A stretch of DNA of 64,000 nucleotides from Pelagimonas sp. (GTDB taxonomy: Bacteria; Pseudomonadota; Alphaproteobacteria; Rhodobacterales; Rhodobacteraceae), in NCBI GenBank assembly GCA_025210455.1, contig JAOARQ010000013.1, positions 124,001 through 188,000 on the forward strand, written 5' to 3'. Both the position numbers and the translations under genes were made by a program. Within the stretch, counting starts at the first letter, position 1. Every line of letters starts with the position of its first letter. The notes under the pieces are model-generated. The model searched no databases. It saw only the letters and a program-made list of their open reading frames with translations, and had not been told where the DNA came from. This document shows, piece after piece, positions 27,620-36,283 of the stretch.

Positions 27620-29503
27620 TTAGCCGATGGTCGCGCCATCTTCGCGCCAGACGGTCACAACCGACGAACGCGGTTTGCCATTGCCATCGGGCCATTGGCC
27701 TTTGGGATGCTGGATGCCAACAAAGGCCACTTTGCGATCCAGAGACCAGCACAGACCGGTGACTTCGGCACCGTAGGGTACGGTCATGAAACGGACGATT
27801 TCGCCGCTTTCAGGATCACCCACCAGCATCTGGTTGTTGCCCATGCCGGCAAAGTCGCCTTCGTTCTTGTAGTTGCCGTCGGTCTGGATCCACAGCAGAC
27901 CTGTGCTGTCAAAGGCCATCCCATCGGGTGAATTGAACATATTGCCTTCGTTCACATTGGCAGAGCCAGCATAGGCGTCGCTGTGTATGGTCGGGTTGCC
28001 CGCCATGACATAGAGATCCCAGGCAAAGCTGTCAGCGGCGTGGTTTTCATCCGCCGGGGTCCAGCGCACGATCTGACCGTAGTTGTTGGTCTCACGCGGG
28101 TTGACTGCGTTAACCGCGGTATCATCACCGCCTGCGTTCGGCTTGACGCCACGGTTCTTGTTGTTGGTCAGGGCGCAATAAGCTTCGACCTTAACGGGAT
28201 TCGAGGCCACCCATTCCGGGCGGTCCATGGTGGTGCCGCCCACAGCCGACGCGGCCATACGGGTAAAGCAGAGGATCTCTGCCGTATCCATGCCGGTGGT
28301 TTCCGGGGTCAGCGCCAGCCATTCACCGGTCTGATCATCGTTGAACTTGGCCACATACAGCTGACCATCGTTCAGCAGATCGCCGCCATCCTGACCTTCG
28401 GTCCAGATGCCATTCGAGACATAGCGATACAGATATTCGCCGCGTTCATCGTCACCCATGTATACCACGATACGGCCATCTTTGGCCTGAGCCATTTCGG
28501 CGTTTTCGTGTTTGAAACGGCCCAGAGCAGTGCGCTTGACCGGAGTTGAGGTCGGATCAGACGGGTCAATCTCGGTGATAAAGCCATGGCGGTGCGGCTC
28601 ATTGGGTTCGTTCGAGATGTCATAGCGCGGGTCGAACTGTTCATAGGCATAGCGGCCTTTGCCTTTGATGCCATAGCGCTTGTAGCCTTCGCCTTCCGGC
28701 ATATCGCCGGTTGCACCAAAGTAACCGTTAAAGTTCTCTTCGCAGGTCAGATAGGTGTTCCACAGCGTTCGGCCCGAACCACAATTGTTCATGGTGCCTT
28801 TGACCACGGTGCCTGCCGGGTCTGCTTTGGTCTGAACCAGCGCATGACCAGCCAGCGGGCCAGCGATGGTCATTTCGGTTTCGTGGGTGATGCGGCGGTT
28901 CAGGGGGCTGTCCTTGACCACGGCATAGCCGGCATCGCCCAGGGCGACTTCCATTACGGTCACACCCTGAAGGTTCTTCAGCAACTTCACTTCGTCTGCG
29001 TTCTGCGGCACGCCTTCGGAGGCGGCAGGCAGGTTGATCTTGGGGTTCACATATTCCGAGTTCACCGCGATGACTTCTTTGCCATCAACGTCGAACAGTT
29101 CCATGCCGTCGGTGTTTTCGCCAAACACCTTGTCCGCCATATCGGCCGACACGCCGGTTTCCGGCGAATAAGCGCCATCCGCTTCGGACCACAGGGCATC
29201 GCCCCAGCGCACCAGAACCTGGCTTTTGTAGCCTTCTGGCACATGAACTGCGGCATCCGTTGCTGTGCCAATTGGATGGAATGGGAATTTGCCATGGCCA
29301 CCAGCGCGGGCTGCGGTGGTGGAAGACATCAGGCCCGAGCCAAAGACAGCTGCGCCTGATCCAAAGGCCAGAGCGCCCCCCAGAAAGCCACGGCGCGAAA
29401 TGGCGCGCTCGACGACCTGATCAAACTGGTTTTCTTCCGGGCGGGGGTCGCGGGCTTCGTCAAATTCATCCCATGACAGATCAACAAGATCTTTATCGGC
29501 CAT
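27620..29503 (-). CDS. phoX: PhoX-type alkaline phosphatase, Tat-exported
   Basis: About 627 residues. The twin-arginine signal is SRRGFLGGALAFGSG, at about residues 37-51, unusually far in, behind a soluble N-terminus (MADKDLVDLSWDEFDEARD), as is typical for PhoX. The body is the DUF839 beta-propeller, with CEENFNGYF and DSTGLLWIQTDGNY segments. It hydrolyses phosphomonoesters outside the cytoplasm using Ca and Fe, a main phosphate-scavenging enzyme in marine roseobacters. ATG at 29503 follows AAGGAAG; the upstream ATG at 29551 has no site. I saw no clear Pho box upstream. Confidence 0.9.
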   Translation of the reverse strand: MADKDLVDLSWDEFDEARDPRPEENQFDQVVERAISRRGFLGGALAFGSGAAVFGSGLMSSTTAARAGGHGKFPFHPIGTATDAAVHVPEGYKSQVLVRWGDALWSEADGAYSPETGVSADMADKVFGENTDGMELFDVDGKEVIAVNSEYVNPKINLPAASEGVPQNADEVKLLKNLQGVTVMEVALGDAGYAVVKDSPLNRRITHETEMTIAGPLAGHALVQTKADPAGTVVKGTMNNCGSGRTLWNTYLTCEENFNGYFGATGDMPEGEGYKRYGIKGKGRYAYEQFDPRYDISNEPNEPHRHGFITEIDPSDPTSTPVKRTALGRFKHENAEMAQAKDGRIVVYMGDDERGEYLYRYVSNGIWTEGQDGGDLLNDGQLYVAKFNDDQTGEWLALTPETTGMDTAEILCFTRMAASAVGGTTMDRPEWVASNPVKVEAYCALTNNKNRGVKPNAGGDDTAVNAVNPRETNNYGQIVRWTPADENHAADSFAWDLYVMAGNPTIHSDAYAGSANVNEGNMFNSPDGMAFDSTGLLWIQTDGNYKNEGDFAGMGNNQMLVGDPESGEIVRFMTVPYGAEVTGLCWSLDRKVAFVGIQHPKGQWPDGNGKPRSSVVTVWREDGATIG

Positions 29504-29738
29504 GATGCTGCTTCCTTTTGGCTGAGTTTCCCTAGCTGCAGGATGGAACATCCTGCGTGGTGCAGGCGTAGATAGAAAATCTATGTATCAGAAAATTAAC
29601 GGTTTTGTCGCGATTTTGCGACGAAGCGATTTCCCTGGAAAAAATCAAGTGAGAAACCCGTGTCGGACTTCCCGTGCCCTTTTGGTGAACGTAGGGTTAA
29701 CTTACCCCCAGTTTGAGTGAGTGCAAAAGGGGAAAGAC

Positions 29739-30029
29739 ATGGAATTGATCATTTCTTTGATCGCGGGGGCTGTCGGTGGCAATGCGGCTGGTGGGCTCTT
29801 GAAAAACCTCAATCAAGGCACGCTGATTAACTCGATCGCTGGTATCTTGGGCGGCGGTCTGGGTGGTCAGATTTTGGCGATGCTGGGTGCGCCGGATATG
29901 GCTGGCGCGGCTGGTGCTGTCGGCGGATTGGATATCGGATCGATTCTGGGTCAGGTCGCTGGCGGCGGCGTTGGCGGTGGCGTTGCACTGGCACTGGTCG
30001 GCATTGTGAAGAACATGCTGGCCAAGTAA
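29739..30029 (+). CDS. Small glycine/alanine-rich membrane protein
   Basis: 96 residues. MELIISLIAGAVGGNAAGGL starts it, with GILGGGLGGQILAMLG and QVAGGGVGGGVALALVGIV later: two to three glycine-zipper-like hydrophobic segments. Glycine zippers of this kind occur in small membrane proteins that oligomerise, including holins and lipoprotein-like envelope proteins; the role here is unknown. ATG at 29739 follows AAGGGGAAAG. The gene is divergent from phoX and is followed by sseA after about 115 bases. Confidence 0.7.
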   Translation: MELIISLIAGAVGGNAAGGLLKNLNQGTLINSIAGILGGGLGGQILAMLGAPDMAGAAGAVGGLDIGSILGQVAGGGVGGGVALALVGIVKNMLAK

Positions 30030-30143
30030 GTTGTTTTTTCGCCATTTGATTGGTGGAAAGGGCGGTCCGGCGGGCTGCCCTTCTTGCATGCGCGACAGCC
30101 CTTGCCTAAAGACTGAGTGACAAGGCCCGATAGGAGGTGCGGC

Positions 30144-31001
30144 ATGGCTGTTGATGATCCCAAAACACTGGTTTCAACCGAGTGGCTGGCCAAGCATCTC
30201 AAGGATCCTGATCTGCGCATTCTGGATGGCAGCTGGCACATGCCTGCCTTGGGGCGTGACGCGAGGGCGGAATATGATGCCGCGCATATCCCCGGCGCGC
30301 GTTTCTTTGACATTGACGATGTCGCTGATCTGCGATCCGACCTGCCGCATATGGCGCCGCCTGTCGAAAAGTTCATGTCACGGATGCGTGCGTTGGGCGT
30401 GGGTGATGGGCATCAGGTGGTGATCTATGATGCCTCTGGGGTGCGCTCTGCCGCGCGGGTCTGGTGGACCTTTAAGCTGATGGGGCAGGACAATGTCGCT
30501 GTTTTAGACGGTGGTCTGCCGAAATGGCAGTCTGAAGGGCGCGAGATCGAAGATCTGCCGCCCGTGATCCGTGATCGTCACATGACCGTGCGCCGCCAGT
30601 CGCATCTGGTCAAGGATGTCACGCAGGTTTCGGCAGCATCCAAGCTGAAAGACTATGAGATCATCGACGCCCGCGCGCCCGGCCGTTTCAAAGGGGAAGA
30701 CCCCGAGCCGCGCGAAGGTCTGCGCAGCGGGCATATTCCCGGATCGCGCAATGTGCCCTTTGGGATGCTGTTGAACGAAGACGGCACCATGAAGGCGGCA
30801 GAAGAGATGCGCGCCATTTTCGAATCTGCGGGGGTGGACCTGTCCAAGCCCGCGATCACCAGCTGCGGGTCGGGTGTGACCGCAGCGGTTCTTAGTCTTG
30901 CCCTTGAGGTTATGGGGAAGACAGATCACGCCCTGTATGACGGGTCATGGACCGAGTGGGGGGCCTTCCCCACCTTGCCCGTCGCCACTGGAGAAGACTG
31001 A
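30144..31001 (+). CDS. sseA: 3-mercaptopyruvate sulfurtransferase
   Basis: About 285 residues with two rhodanese domains. The C-terminal active loop CGSGVTA carries the catalytic Cys and is the form typical of 3-mercaptopyruvate rather than thiosulfate enzymes. AEYDAAHIPGARFFDID and LRSGHIPGSRNVPFG mark the two domains. ATG at 30144 follows AGGAGGT by 5 bases, better than the earlier start. The stop overlaps the aminotransferase start by one base (TGATG), so cysteine transamination and sulfur transfer may be coupled. Confidence 0.9.
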   Translation: MAVDDPKTLVSTEWLAKHLKDPDLRILDGSWHMPALGRDARAEYDAAHIPGARFFDIDDVADLRSDLPHMAPPVEKFMSRMRALGVGDGHQVVIYDASGVRSAARVWWTFKLMGQDNVAVLDGGLPKWQSEGREIEDLPPVIRDRHMTVRRQSHLVKDVTQVSAASKLKDYEIIDARAPGRFKGEDPEPREGLRSGHIPGSRNVPFGMLLNEDGTMKAAEEMRAIFESAGVDLSKPAITSCGSGVTAAVLSLALEVMGKTDHALYDGSWTEWGAFPTLPVATGED

Positions 31002-32185
31002 TGTTCGAGAATCTGAAGGAACAACCGGCAGATACAATCCTGGCCCTGATGGCCGCCTATCGCGAAGATCCACGCGAAACCAAGATCGACTTGGGCGTGG
31101 GTGTCTATAAGGACGCAACGGGCCACACCCCGGTGATGCGCGCGATCAAGACGGCAGAAAAACAGCTGTGGGAACAGGAAACGACCAAGGCCTATACGGG
31201 TCTGGCCGGTGATCCCGGATTTGCGGATGCGATGATCGAACTGGTTCTGGGCGGCTCTGTTGCGCGCGGCAATGTGGCTGCGGCAGCGACACCGGGTGGC
31301 ACAGGGGCGGTGCGTCAGGCTTTTGATCTGATCCGCCTGGCAAATCCGAACGCCCGCGTGCATGTCTCTGATCCGACCTGGCCAAACCACCTGTCGATCC
31401 TGAACCACATGGAAATCGAAACCGTCATGTATCGCTATTTTGATGGCGAAACTCGTGGCGTGAATTTTGACGGCATGATGGATGATCTGCAAAAGGTCAA
31501 CGCGGGTGACGTGGTGCTGGTGCATGGGTGCTGCCACAATCCGACGGGCGCCAACCTGAACCTTGCGCAGTGGAAAGAGCTGGTCGAGCTGCTGAATGCC
31601 AAGGGCGCAATCCCAATGGTCGATATTGCTTATCAGGGTTTTGGGGATGGTCTTGAGGAAGATGCACAGGCAGTCCGCCTGATTGCATCGAGCTGCCCTG
31701 AAGTTCTGATTGCAGCCTCATGTTCGAAGAACTTTGGCGTCTATCGTGAACGTACCGGTCTGCTGATGGCTGTGTGCAATGACACGTCGCGTCAGGCGCT
31801 GAACCAGCAGTCGCTGAATTTCCTGAACCGCCAGAATTATTCCTTTCCGCCCGATCACGGTGCGCGACTGGTGACCATGGTGCTGACGGATCCTGCGCTG
31901 CGCGCCGACTGGGCGGCAGAGCTGGAAGAAGTGCGGACGTCTATGCTGGGGTTGCGTGAGCAACTGGCAAGCGAATTGCAGCGCCTGTCCGGATCGGACC
32001 GGTTTGGCTTTATCGCCCAGCACCGTGGGATGTTCTCGCGGTTGGGGGCTGCGCCTGAGCTGGTGCAGAAGCTGCGTGAAGACCATGCGATTTACATGGT
32101 GGGGGATTCCCGCCTGAATATCGCGGGCCTGAACAAGACCAGCGTGCCAATTCTGGCTGATGCGATCATCAAGGTCGGTATCTAA
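31001..32185 (+). CDS. Aromatic/aspartate class I aminotransferase
   Basis: 394 residues of the AspC/TyrB subgroup. The PLP lysine lies in SCSKNFGVYRERTG, the subgroup-specific motif. VHGCCHNPTGANLN and VDIAYQGFGDG hold the PLP-binding Asn, Asp and Tyr. DLGVGVYKD is the substrate-side N-terminal loop. It exchanges amino groups between aspartate or aromatic amino acids and 2-oxoglutarate. The coupled sseA suggests it may also make 3-mercaptopyruvate from cysteine, which is inference. The one-base overlap fixes the start at 31001. Confidence 0.9.
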   Translation: MFENLKEQPADTILALMAAYREDPRETKIDLGVGVYKDATGHTPVMRAIKTAEKQLWEQETTKAYTGLAGDPGFADAMIELVLGGSVARGNVAAAATPGGTGAVRQAFDLIRLANPNARVHVSDPTWPNHLSILNHMEIETVMYRYFDGETRGVNFDGMMDDLQKVNAGDVVLVHGCCHNPTGANLNLAQWKELVELLNAKGAIPMVDIAYQGFGDGLEEDAQAVRLIASSCPEVLIAASCSKNFGVYRERTGLLMAVCNDTSRQALNQQSLNFLNRQNYSFPPDHGARLVTMVLTDPALRADWAAELEEVRTSMLGLREQLASELQRLSGSDRFGFIAQHRGMFSRLGAAPELVQKLREDHAIYMVGDSRLNIAGLNKTSVPILADAIIKVGI

Positions 32186-32201
32186 GCTGCTATTATAATG
32201 T

Positions 32202-32219
32202 GCGGGCCTGACGGCCCGC
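32202..32219 (+). terminator. GC hairpin after the aminotransferase
   Basis: GCGGGCC pairs with GGCCCGC around a TGAC loop, 17 bases after the stop. There is no T-run, so it may stabilise the 3' end or be Rho-assisted. It lies in the gap between convergent transcripts. Confidence 0.4.
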
Positions 32220-32272
32220 GCTGGATGTCTCGTCGTCTGGCTTGCGCCATCCTTCTCGGGGTGGCGTTTGTT

Positions 32273-33181
32273 TTAACCGTTGCGATGAGGCGCGACCCAT
32301 GCGCAGGTTGCTAGGATCAGCCCCGCGACCGTTGCAATCATTCCCGCCGCTGATACCGAGGCCTGTGCGCCAACCCAAAGCGGGCCATAGCCGGCAAGCA
32401 CATAACCCAGCACGGCAGAGAATATCGCAAAGACCAAAGACCATACGATCTGGGTTTCCAGGCGGTTTGTCATCAGGCGCGCGGCGGCTGGGGGACAGAT
32501 GAACATGGCGATCACGATGATGGAGCCAACTGCGTCAAAGGCGGCCACGGCGGCCAGCGCGGCCATGGTGACGATGCCCAGACCAATTGCCGTGGTGGGC
32601 AGCCCCATGGCGCGGGCAAAGCCTTCGTCGAATGTTGACAGTTTGAGGGGGCGCCAGACCAGCCATGTCAGGAAGGCGACGACCAGCAGGGTCAGCCCCA
32701 TGCGCGGCAGTTCGGGCGGCAGCCCAGCCAGCGCGGTTAGATCTGTCAGTGAAGACCACCCGGTTGCATCCAGCCAGATCAGGCTTTCTAGATTGCCATA
32801 AAGCGCGTGTTCCACATCCAGATGCACCGATGAGGTGTCGGATTGTTCAAGCAGCAGAACGCCGCCTGCGAACATGGCGGTAAAGACCACGCCCATGGCA
32901 GCCCCGGGTTCCACATTGCCAAACCGCCGGATGGCTTCGATCAGCAGAACGGCCACAAGCGAGGCGCCAGCCGCGCCAATCATCATGGGAAGGGCTGCAA
33001 TGGCTCCGGTCAGTAGAAACGCAACGACGATGCCGGGCAGTACCACATGGCTGATCGCGTCGCCGATCAGCGACTGGCGGCGCAGCAGCAGAAAGTTCCC
33101 CGGCAGAGCACAGGCCATCGCGGCCAGTGTGCCGATCACCATAGGTGGCAGCGAAAAAGCGACAAATTCAAAGCCCATCAC
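32273..33181 (-). CDS. sitD: Metal ABC transporter permease 2 (SitD/ZnuB type)
   Basis: 302 residues, ABC-3 family, about eight membrane spans. LLLRRQSLIGDAISHVVLPG is the cytoplasmic loop with the coupling motif, and DEGFARAMGLP is a second typical segment. It imports Mn, Zn or Fe with the neighbouring permease, ATPase and binding protein. A 4-base overlap couples it to the upstream permease. The sit name follows the Mn-type regulation inferred from the boxes at 36159-36203; a zinc role is not excluded. Confidence 0.85.
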   Translation of the reverse strand: MMGFEFVAFSLPPMVIGTLAAMACALPGNFLLLRRQSLIGDAISHVVLPGIVVAFLLTGAIAALPMMIGAAGASLVAVLLIEAIRRFGNVEPGAAMGVVFTAMFAGGVLLLEQSDTSSVHLDVEHALYGNLESLIWLDATGWSSLTDLTALAGLPPELPRMGLTLLVVAFLTWLVWRPLKLSTFDEGFARAMGLPTTAIGLGIVTMAALAAVAAFDAVGSIIVIAMFICPPAAARLMTNRLETQIVWSLVFAIFSAVLGYVLAGYGPLWVGAQASVSAAGMIATVAGLILATCAWVAPHRNG

Positions 33182-34377
33182 TGCACCCCTTGTGGGTTAA
33201 GACGCTGATCCAGAAGCTTGATTTGGTCTGGAGTTAGGATATCTTCGATACGGGTTAGCCCGTCATCACGCGGGGCGAGCTCGGCCAGTTCTTCGACGCG
33301 GCGCAGTTCCTGCCAGCGGCTTTCATCGCGCAGGGTTTGCGCGGCCTGATTGCGGCCCTCGTCGGTGGGCACACCATCGGCGCGCATCAATCCCTTGGCA
33401 ATCAGCATCCGGCGGGTCATGTCTTCGTACAGGGGTTGCCCATGCGCAAGCGCCAGCAACCCCTGCCGCAAATGGACCCGGTGTTGCAGCTGGCGATGTT
33501 GCAGCGCTGAGGCAAGGATCCCGCGCGACGGCGCAAAGAAGAGCGACAAGGTGAACAGCGCAAAGGCCACCAATACGATTATCGGGCCAGTGGGCAGATC
33601 TGGCGCGGTGGCAGAAAGGGCGGCACCGGCATAGCCAGAGAGCCCGCCAAAAACACCAGAAAGGATCACAACCTGCGTTGCGTTTTCTGTCCAGAACCGG
33701 GCGGCGACGGGGGGAATGATCAGCATGGCGACGATCAGGATCAGGCCGACAATCTTAAGCCCCACAACCGTGACCGCCAGTATAAGAGTCATCAGCCACA
33801 TATCCAGCCGCGCAGTGTTGATGCCCTGAACCTGCGCATAGCCTTCGTCAAAGGCGATCATCAACAATGGGCGGCGAAGGGCGAGGGCGGCAAACAGAAC
33901 GGCCGCGCCCCCCGCTGCAATTAACAGGGCGTCGGCGCGTAACATGCCTGCGGTTGATCCTAGAAGGAAGCCTTCCAACCCGGCCTGACGTCCGCTTTCC
34001 ATGGTTTGGATGATGGTCAGCAGTACGATGCCAAAGCCGAAAAAGACTGAAAGCACCGCGCCAATGGCGGCGTCTTCGGTCAGCCGGGTGCGGCGGGTCA
34101 GCCAGCTGACTGTCCACAAACCGAACCATGCGGAAAGCGCTGATCCCAGCATCAAAGCGGGTAGCGATCTGCCATCCCCGCCCAAAGCGACAAGCAGCAG
34201 AAAGGCCAGGGCCAGGCCGGGCAGGGTGGCGTGGCTGATCGCATCCGAAACCAGCGCCCGTTTGCGTAGATACAAAAAGGCCCCGACTGCCCCGGCTGAT
34301 ATGCCAAGCGCACAGGCCCCAAGGGCCACAAGCGTTGCATTGTAGCCCAGTTGCAATGTTAAGGCTTCGAAAAGCAT
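33178..34377 (-). CDS. sitC: Metal ABC transporter permease 1 with cytoplasmic C-terminal extension
   Basis: 399 residues, about 100 more than a plain ABC-3 permease. The membrane part (1-290) carries YLRKRALVSDAISHATLPG and DEGYAQVQGIN. The soluble tail from about 295 reads LLALAHGQPLYEDMTRRML and GLMRADGVPTDEGRNQAA, resembling a winged-helix or DtxR-like fold, and could sense metal. The N-terminus starts one base into the ATPase stop (TAATG) and the C-terminus overlaps sitD by 4 bases. Transport role is confident; the tail function is inference. Confidence 0.83.
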   Translation of the reverse strand: MLFEALTLQLGYNATLVALGACALGISAGAVGAFLYLRKRALVSDAISHATLPGLALAFLLLVALGGDGRSLPALMLGSALSAWFGLWTVSWLTRRTRLTEDAAIGAVLSVFFGFGIVLLTIIQTMESGRQAGLEGFLLGSTAGMLRADALLIAAGGAAVLFAALALRRPLLMIAFDEGYAQVQGINTARLDMWLMTLILAVTVVGLKIVGLILIVAMLIIPPVAARFWTENATQVVILSGVFGGLSGYAGAALSATAPDLPTGPIIVLVAFALFTLSLFFAPSRGILASALQHRQLQHRVHLRQGLLALAHGQPLYEDMTRRMLIAKGLMRADGVPTDEGRNQAAQTLRDESRWQELRRVEELAELAPRDDGLTRIEDILTPDQIKLLDQRLNPQGVQ

Positions 34378-35171
34378 TAGCCTACGCGCGCCATCAGGCC
34401 ATCACCCAGACGACCACCATAGGTGGCGTGCAGGGTGTCATCCGTAAAGGCCTGTGCCACGGTGCCTTCGCCCATGCGGCGGCGGTTGATCAGGAAGACC
34501 CGGTCAAAATAGCTGCTGACGGTGGACAGATCGTGGTGCACGGCGACCACTGTTTTGCCTTCATCGCGCAGAGACTTCAGCACGGTGATGATGGCCTCTT
34601 CGGTGGCGGCGTCAACGCCCGCAAAAGGTTCATCCAGCAGATAGAGATCAGCGCCCTGCGCCAGAGCACGCGCCAGAAACACCCGTTGCTGCTGGCCGCC
34701 AGACAACTGACCAATCTGGCGGTCCGCGAAATCCTGCATTCCCACGCGGGTCAGGCAGGCCATGGCTTTGTCGATGTGCCTGGCGCGGGTGCGGCGCAGC
34801 AGACCCAGTTCGCGATACAGCCCCATCAGAACCACATCGATCACACGCGTCGGGAAATCCCAATCGACGCTGGCGCGCTGTGGCACATAGGCGATGCGGG
34901 CGCGCTGACTATCAAGAGATCTGCCCCAGGCTGTGACCTGACCAGCCAGCGGTTTGATCACCCCAAGCGCGGATTTGAGCAGGGTCGATTTGCCTGCGCC
35001 ATTGGGCCCGATGATAGCGGTCATGGTGCCAGAGGCCACTGTCATATCGACAGAGAATACCACTGGCTGCCCGCCGTAAGATACTGTGATGCCGCGCAGC
35101 GCCAGAGGGCTCTGGCTTAGGTCTTCGGTGACGGCAACGCCATTTTCGCTGACAAGATCAAGGGGGCTCAT
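34377..35171 (-). CDS. sitB: Metal ABC transporter ATPase
   Basis: 264 residues. Walker A is GPNGAGKSTLLK, the ABC signature is LSGGQQQRV, Walker B is LYLLDEPFAGVD, and the switch histidine lies in VVAVHHDLS. It powers the two permeases. The first 25 residues are a short extension before the ABC core. Overlaps the binding-protein stop by 4 bases. Confidence 0.9.
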   Translation of the reverse strand: MSPLDLVSENGVAVTEDLSQSPLALRGITVSYGGQPVVFSVDMTVASGTMTAIIGPNGAGKSTLLKSALGVIKPLAGQVTAWGRSLDSQRARIAYVPQRASVDWDFPTRVIDVVLMGLYRELGLLRRTRARHIDKAMACLTRVGMQDFADRQIGQLSGGQQQRVFLARALAQGADLYLLDEPFAGVDAATEEAIITVLKSLRDEGKTVVAVHHDLSTVSSYFDRVFLINRRRMGEGTVAQAFTDDTLHATYGGRLGDGLMARVG

Positions 35172-36127
35172 GAGTGTGCTTTCAGTTTGCCGTTCATGCC
35201 CTGTTCGGGGGCGGTGCCACCCAAAGCGCGGGAAATGACGGTGGCATTGTGATCAAGCATCCCGACATAGGTGCCTTCATAGGTGCCGGGTTCGCCCATG
35301 GCGTCTGAGAACAGTTCGCCACCAATCGAAACAGTATGCCCCTTGGCGGCGGCCCCTTCGATCAGCGCGCGCACATTGCGATCAGAAACCGAGCTTTCCA
35401 CAAACACCGCGCTGATTTTGCGGTCTACCAGCAGATCGACCATTCCGCCGATCCGTTGCAACCCGGCCTCGGAGGCGGTGGACAGGCCCTGAATGCCCAT
35501 GACTTCGAAACCATAATCGCGACCAAAATAGCCAAAGGCATCATGAGCCGAGATAATCACCCGGGCCTCTTGGGGGACTGTTTCCAGAACATCACGGGCA
35601 TAGGTTTCCAGCGCGGTCAGTTCAGACAGGTATGCATCGGCGTTGGCGGTAAAGATATCTTTGGCTTCGGGGCGGACCGAGATCAGCGCATCGCGCACAC
35701 CCATCACCGCATGTTGCCAAAGTTCGGGCGACATCCACAGGTGTGGATCAGAGCGGCCTTCGTAATCATCATGGCTGCGCAGCAGGTCCTTGGGGGTGGC
35801 TTCGGCCACAGCAAAGACAGTGCCACGCTTTTCCAGCTTGTGCATGAATTCTTCCAGCTGGGCTTCTAGGAACAGGCCGTTCCACAGCACCAGATCGGCG
35901 CGGGTCATGGCAACAATGTCAGAGCGGGTCTGACGATAGGCATGCGGATCAACACCGGGGCCCATGAGGGCGGTAATGGTCGCCTGATCCCCGGCGATGG
36001 CGCGCGCGGCGTCAGCGATCATTCCGGTGGTTGCAACGACATTCAAAGGGGCTGCAGCAAAGGCGCTGTTGGCTAGGAAAGGCGCAGCCGCAAAGCCCGC
36101 AATAAATGAACGTTTTGTGAATTTCAT
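35168..36127 (-). CDS. sitA: Metal-binding periplasmic protein (cluster A-I)
   Basis: 319 residues. A Tat-like or Sec signal (KRSFIAGFAAAPFLANSAFA) precedes the mature part. Likely metal ligands: His in GVDPHAYRQT, His in SDPHLWMSPE, Glu in VFVESSVSDRN and Asp in MLDHNAT, the H-H-E-D set of Mn-type proteins such as PsaA. There is no histidine-rich loop as in ZnuA. First gene of the operon, 32 bases below the first Mur-like box. Confidence 0.87.
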   Translation of the reverse strand: MKFTKRSFIAGFAAAPFLANSAFAAAPLNVVATTGMIADAARAIAGDQATITALMGPGVDPHAYRQTRSDIVAMTRADLVLWNGLFLEAQLEEFMHKLEKRGTVFAVAEATPKDLLRSHDDYEGRSDPHLWMSPELWQHAVMGVRDALISVRPEAKDIFTANADAYLSELTALETYARDVLETVPQEARVIISAHDAFGYFGRDYGFEVMGIQGLSTASEAGLQRIGGMVDLLVDRKISAVFVESSVSDRNVRALIEGAAAKGHTVSIGGELFSDAMGEPGTYEGTYVGMLDHNATVISRALGGTAPEQGMNGKLKAHS

Positions 36128-36158
36128 CGTTTCTTCATCCTCGTCTTAGCGTTGAATA

Positions 36159-36173
36159 TGCGAATCATTCGCA
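36159..36173 (-). promoter_or_regulatory. Fur/Mur-like operator 1
   Basis: TGCGAATCATTCGCA is a perfect 7-1-7 palindrome, the layout of Fur-family boxes. It sits 32 bases upstream of the metal-transport operon. In alphaproteobacteria, Mur (a Mn-responsive Fur homologue) represses sitABCD genes through such boxes. Confidence 0.7.
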
Positions 36174-36188
36174 AGAAGTCAATGCTTT

Positions 36189-36203
36189 TGCGACTAATTC
36201 GCA
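36189..36203 (-). promoter_or_regulatory. Fur/Mur-like operator 2
   Basis: TGCGACTAATTCGCA differs from a perfect 7-1-7 palindrome at one position. Its centre is 30 bases, about three helical turns, from operator 1, so two dimers could bind on the same face. The promoter is likely covered by both. Confidence 0.6.
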
Positions 36204-36283
36204 ATTAGAGGGGGAATTGACGCTCGATCTGTACAGTTGGCTGGGCTAAGAGGGCATGACTGTTCAAAACAAGGCAGGTGGTA

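Noticed and set aside
29552-29738. Pho box before phoX
   Set aside because: A GTCGC/GCGAC palindrome is present, but no tandem CTGTCAT-like direct repeats were found.
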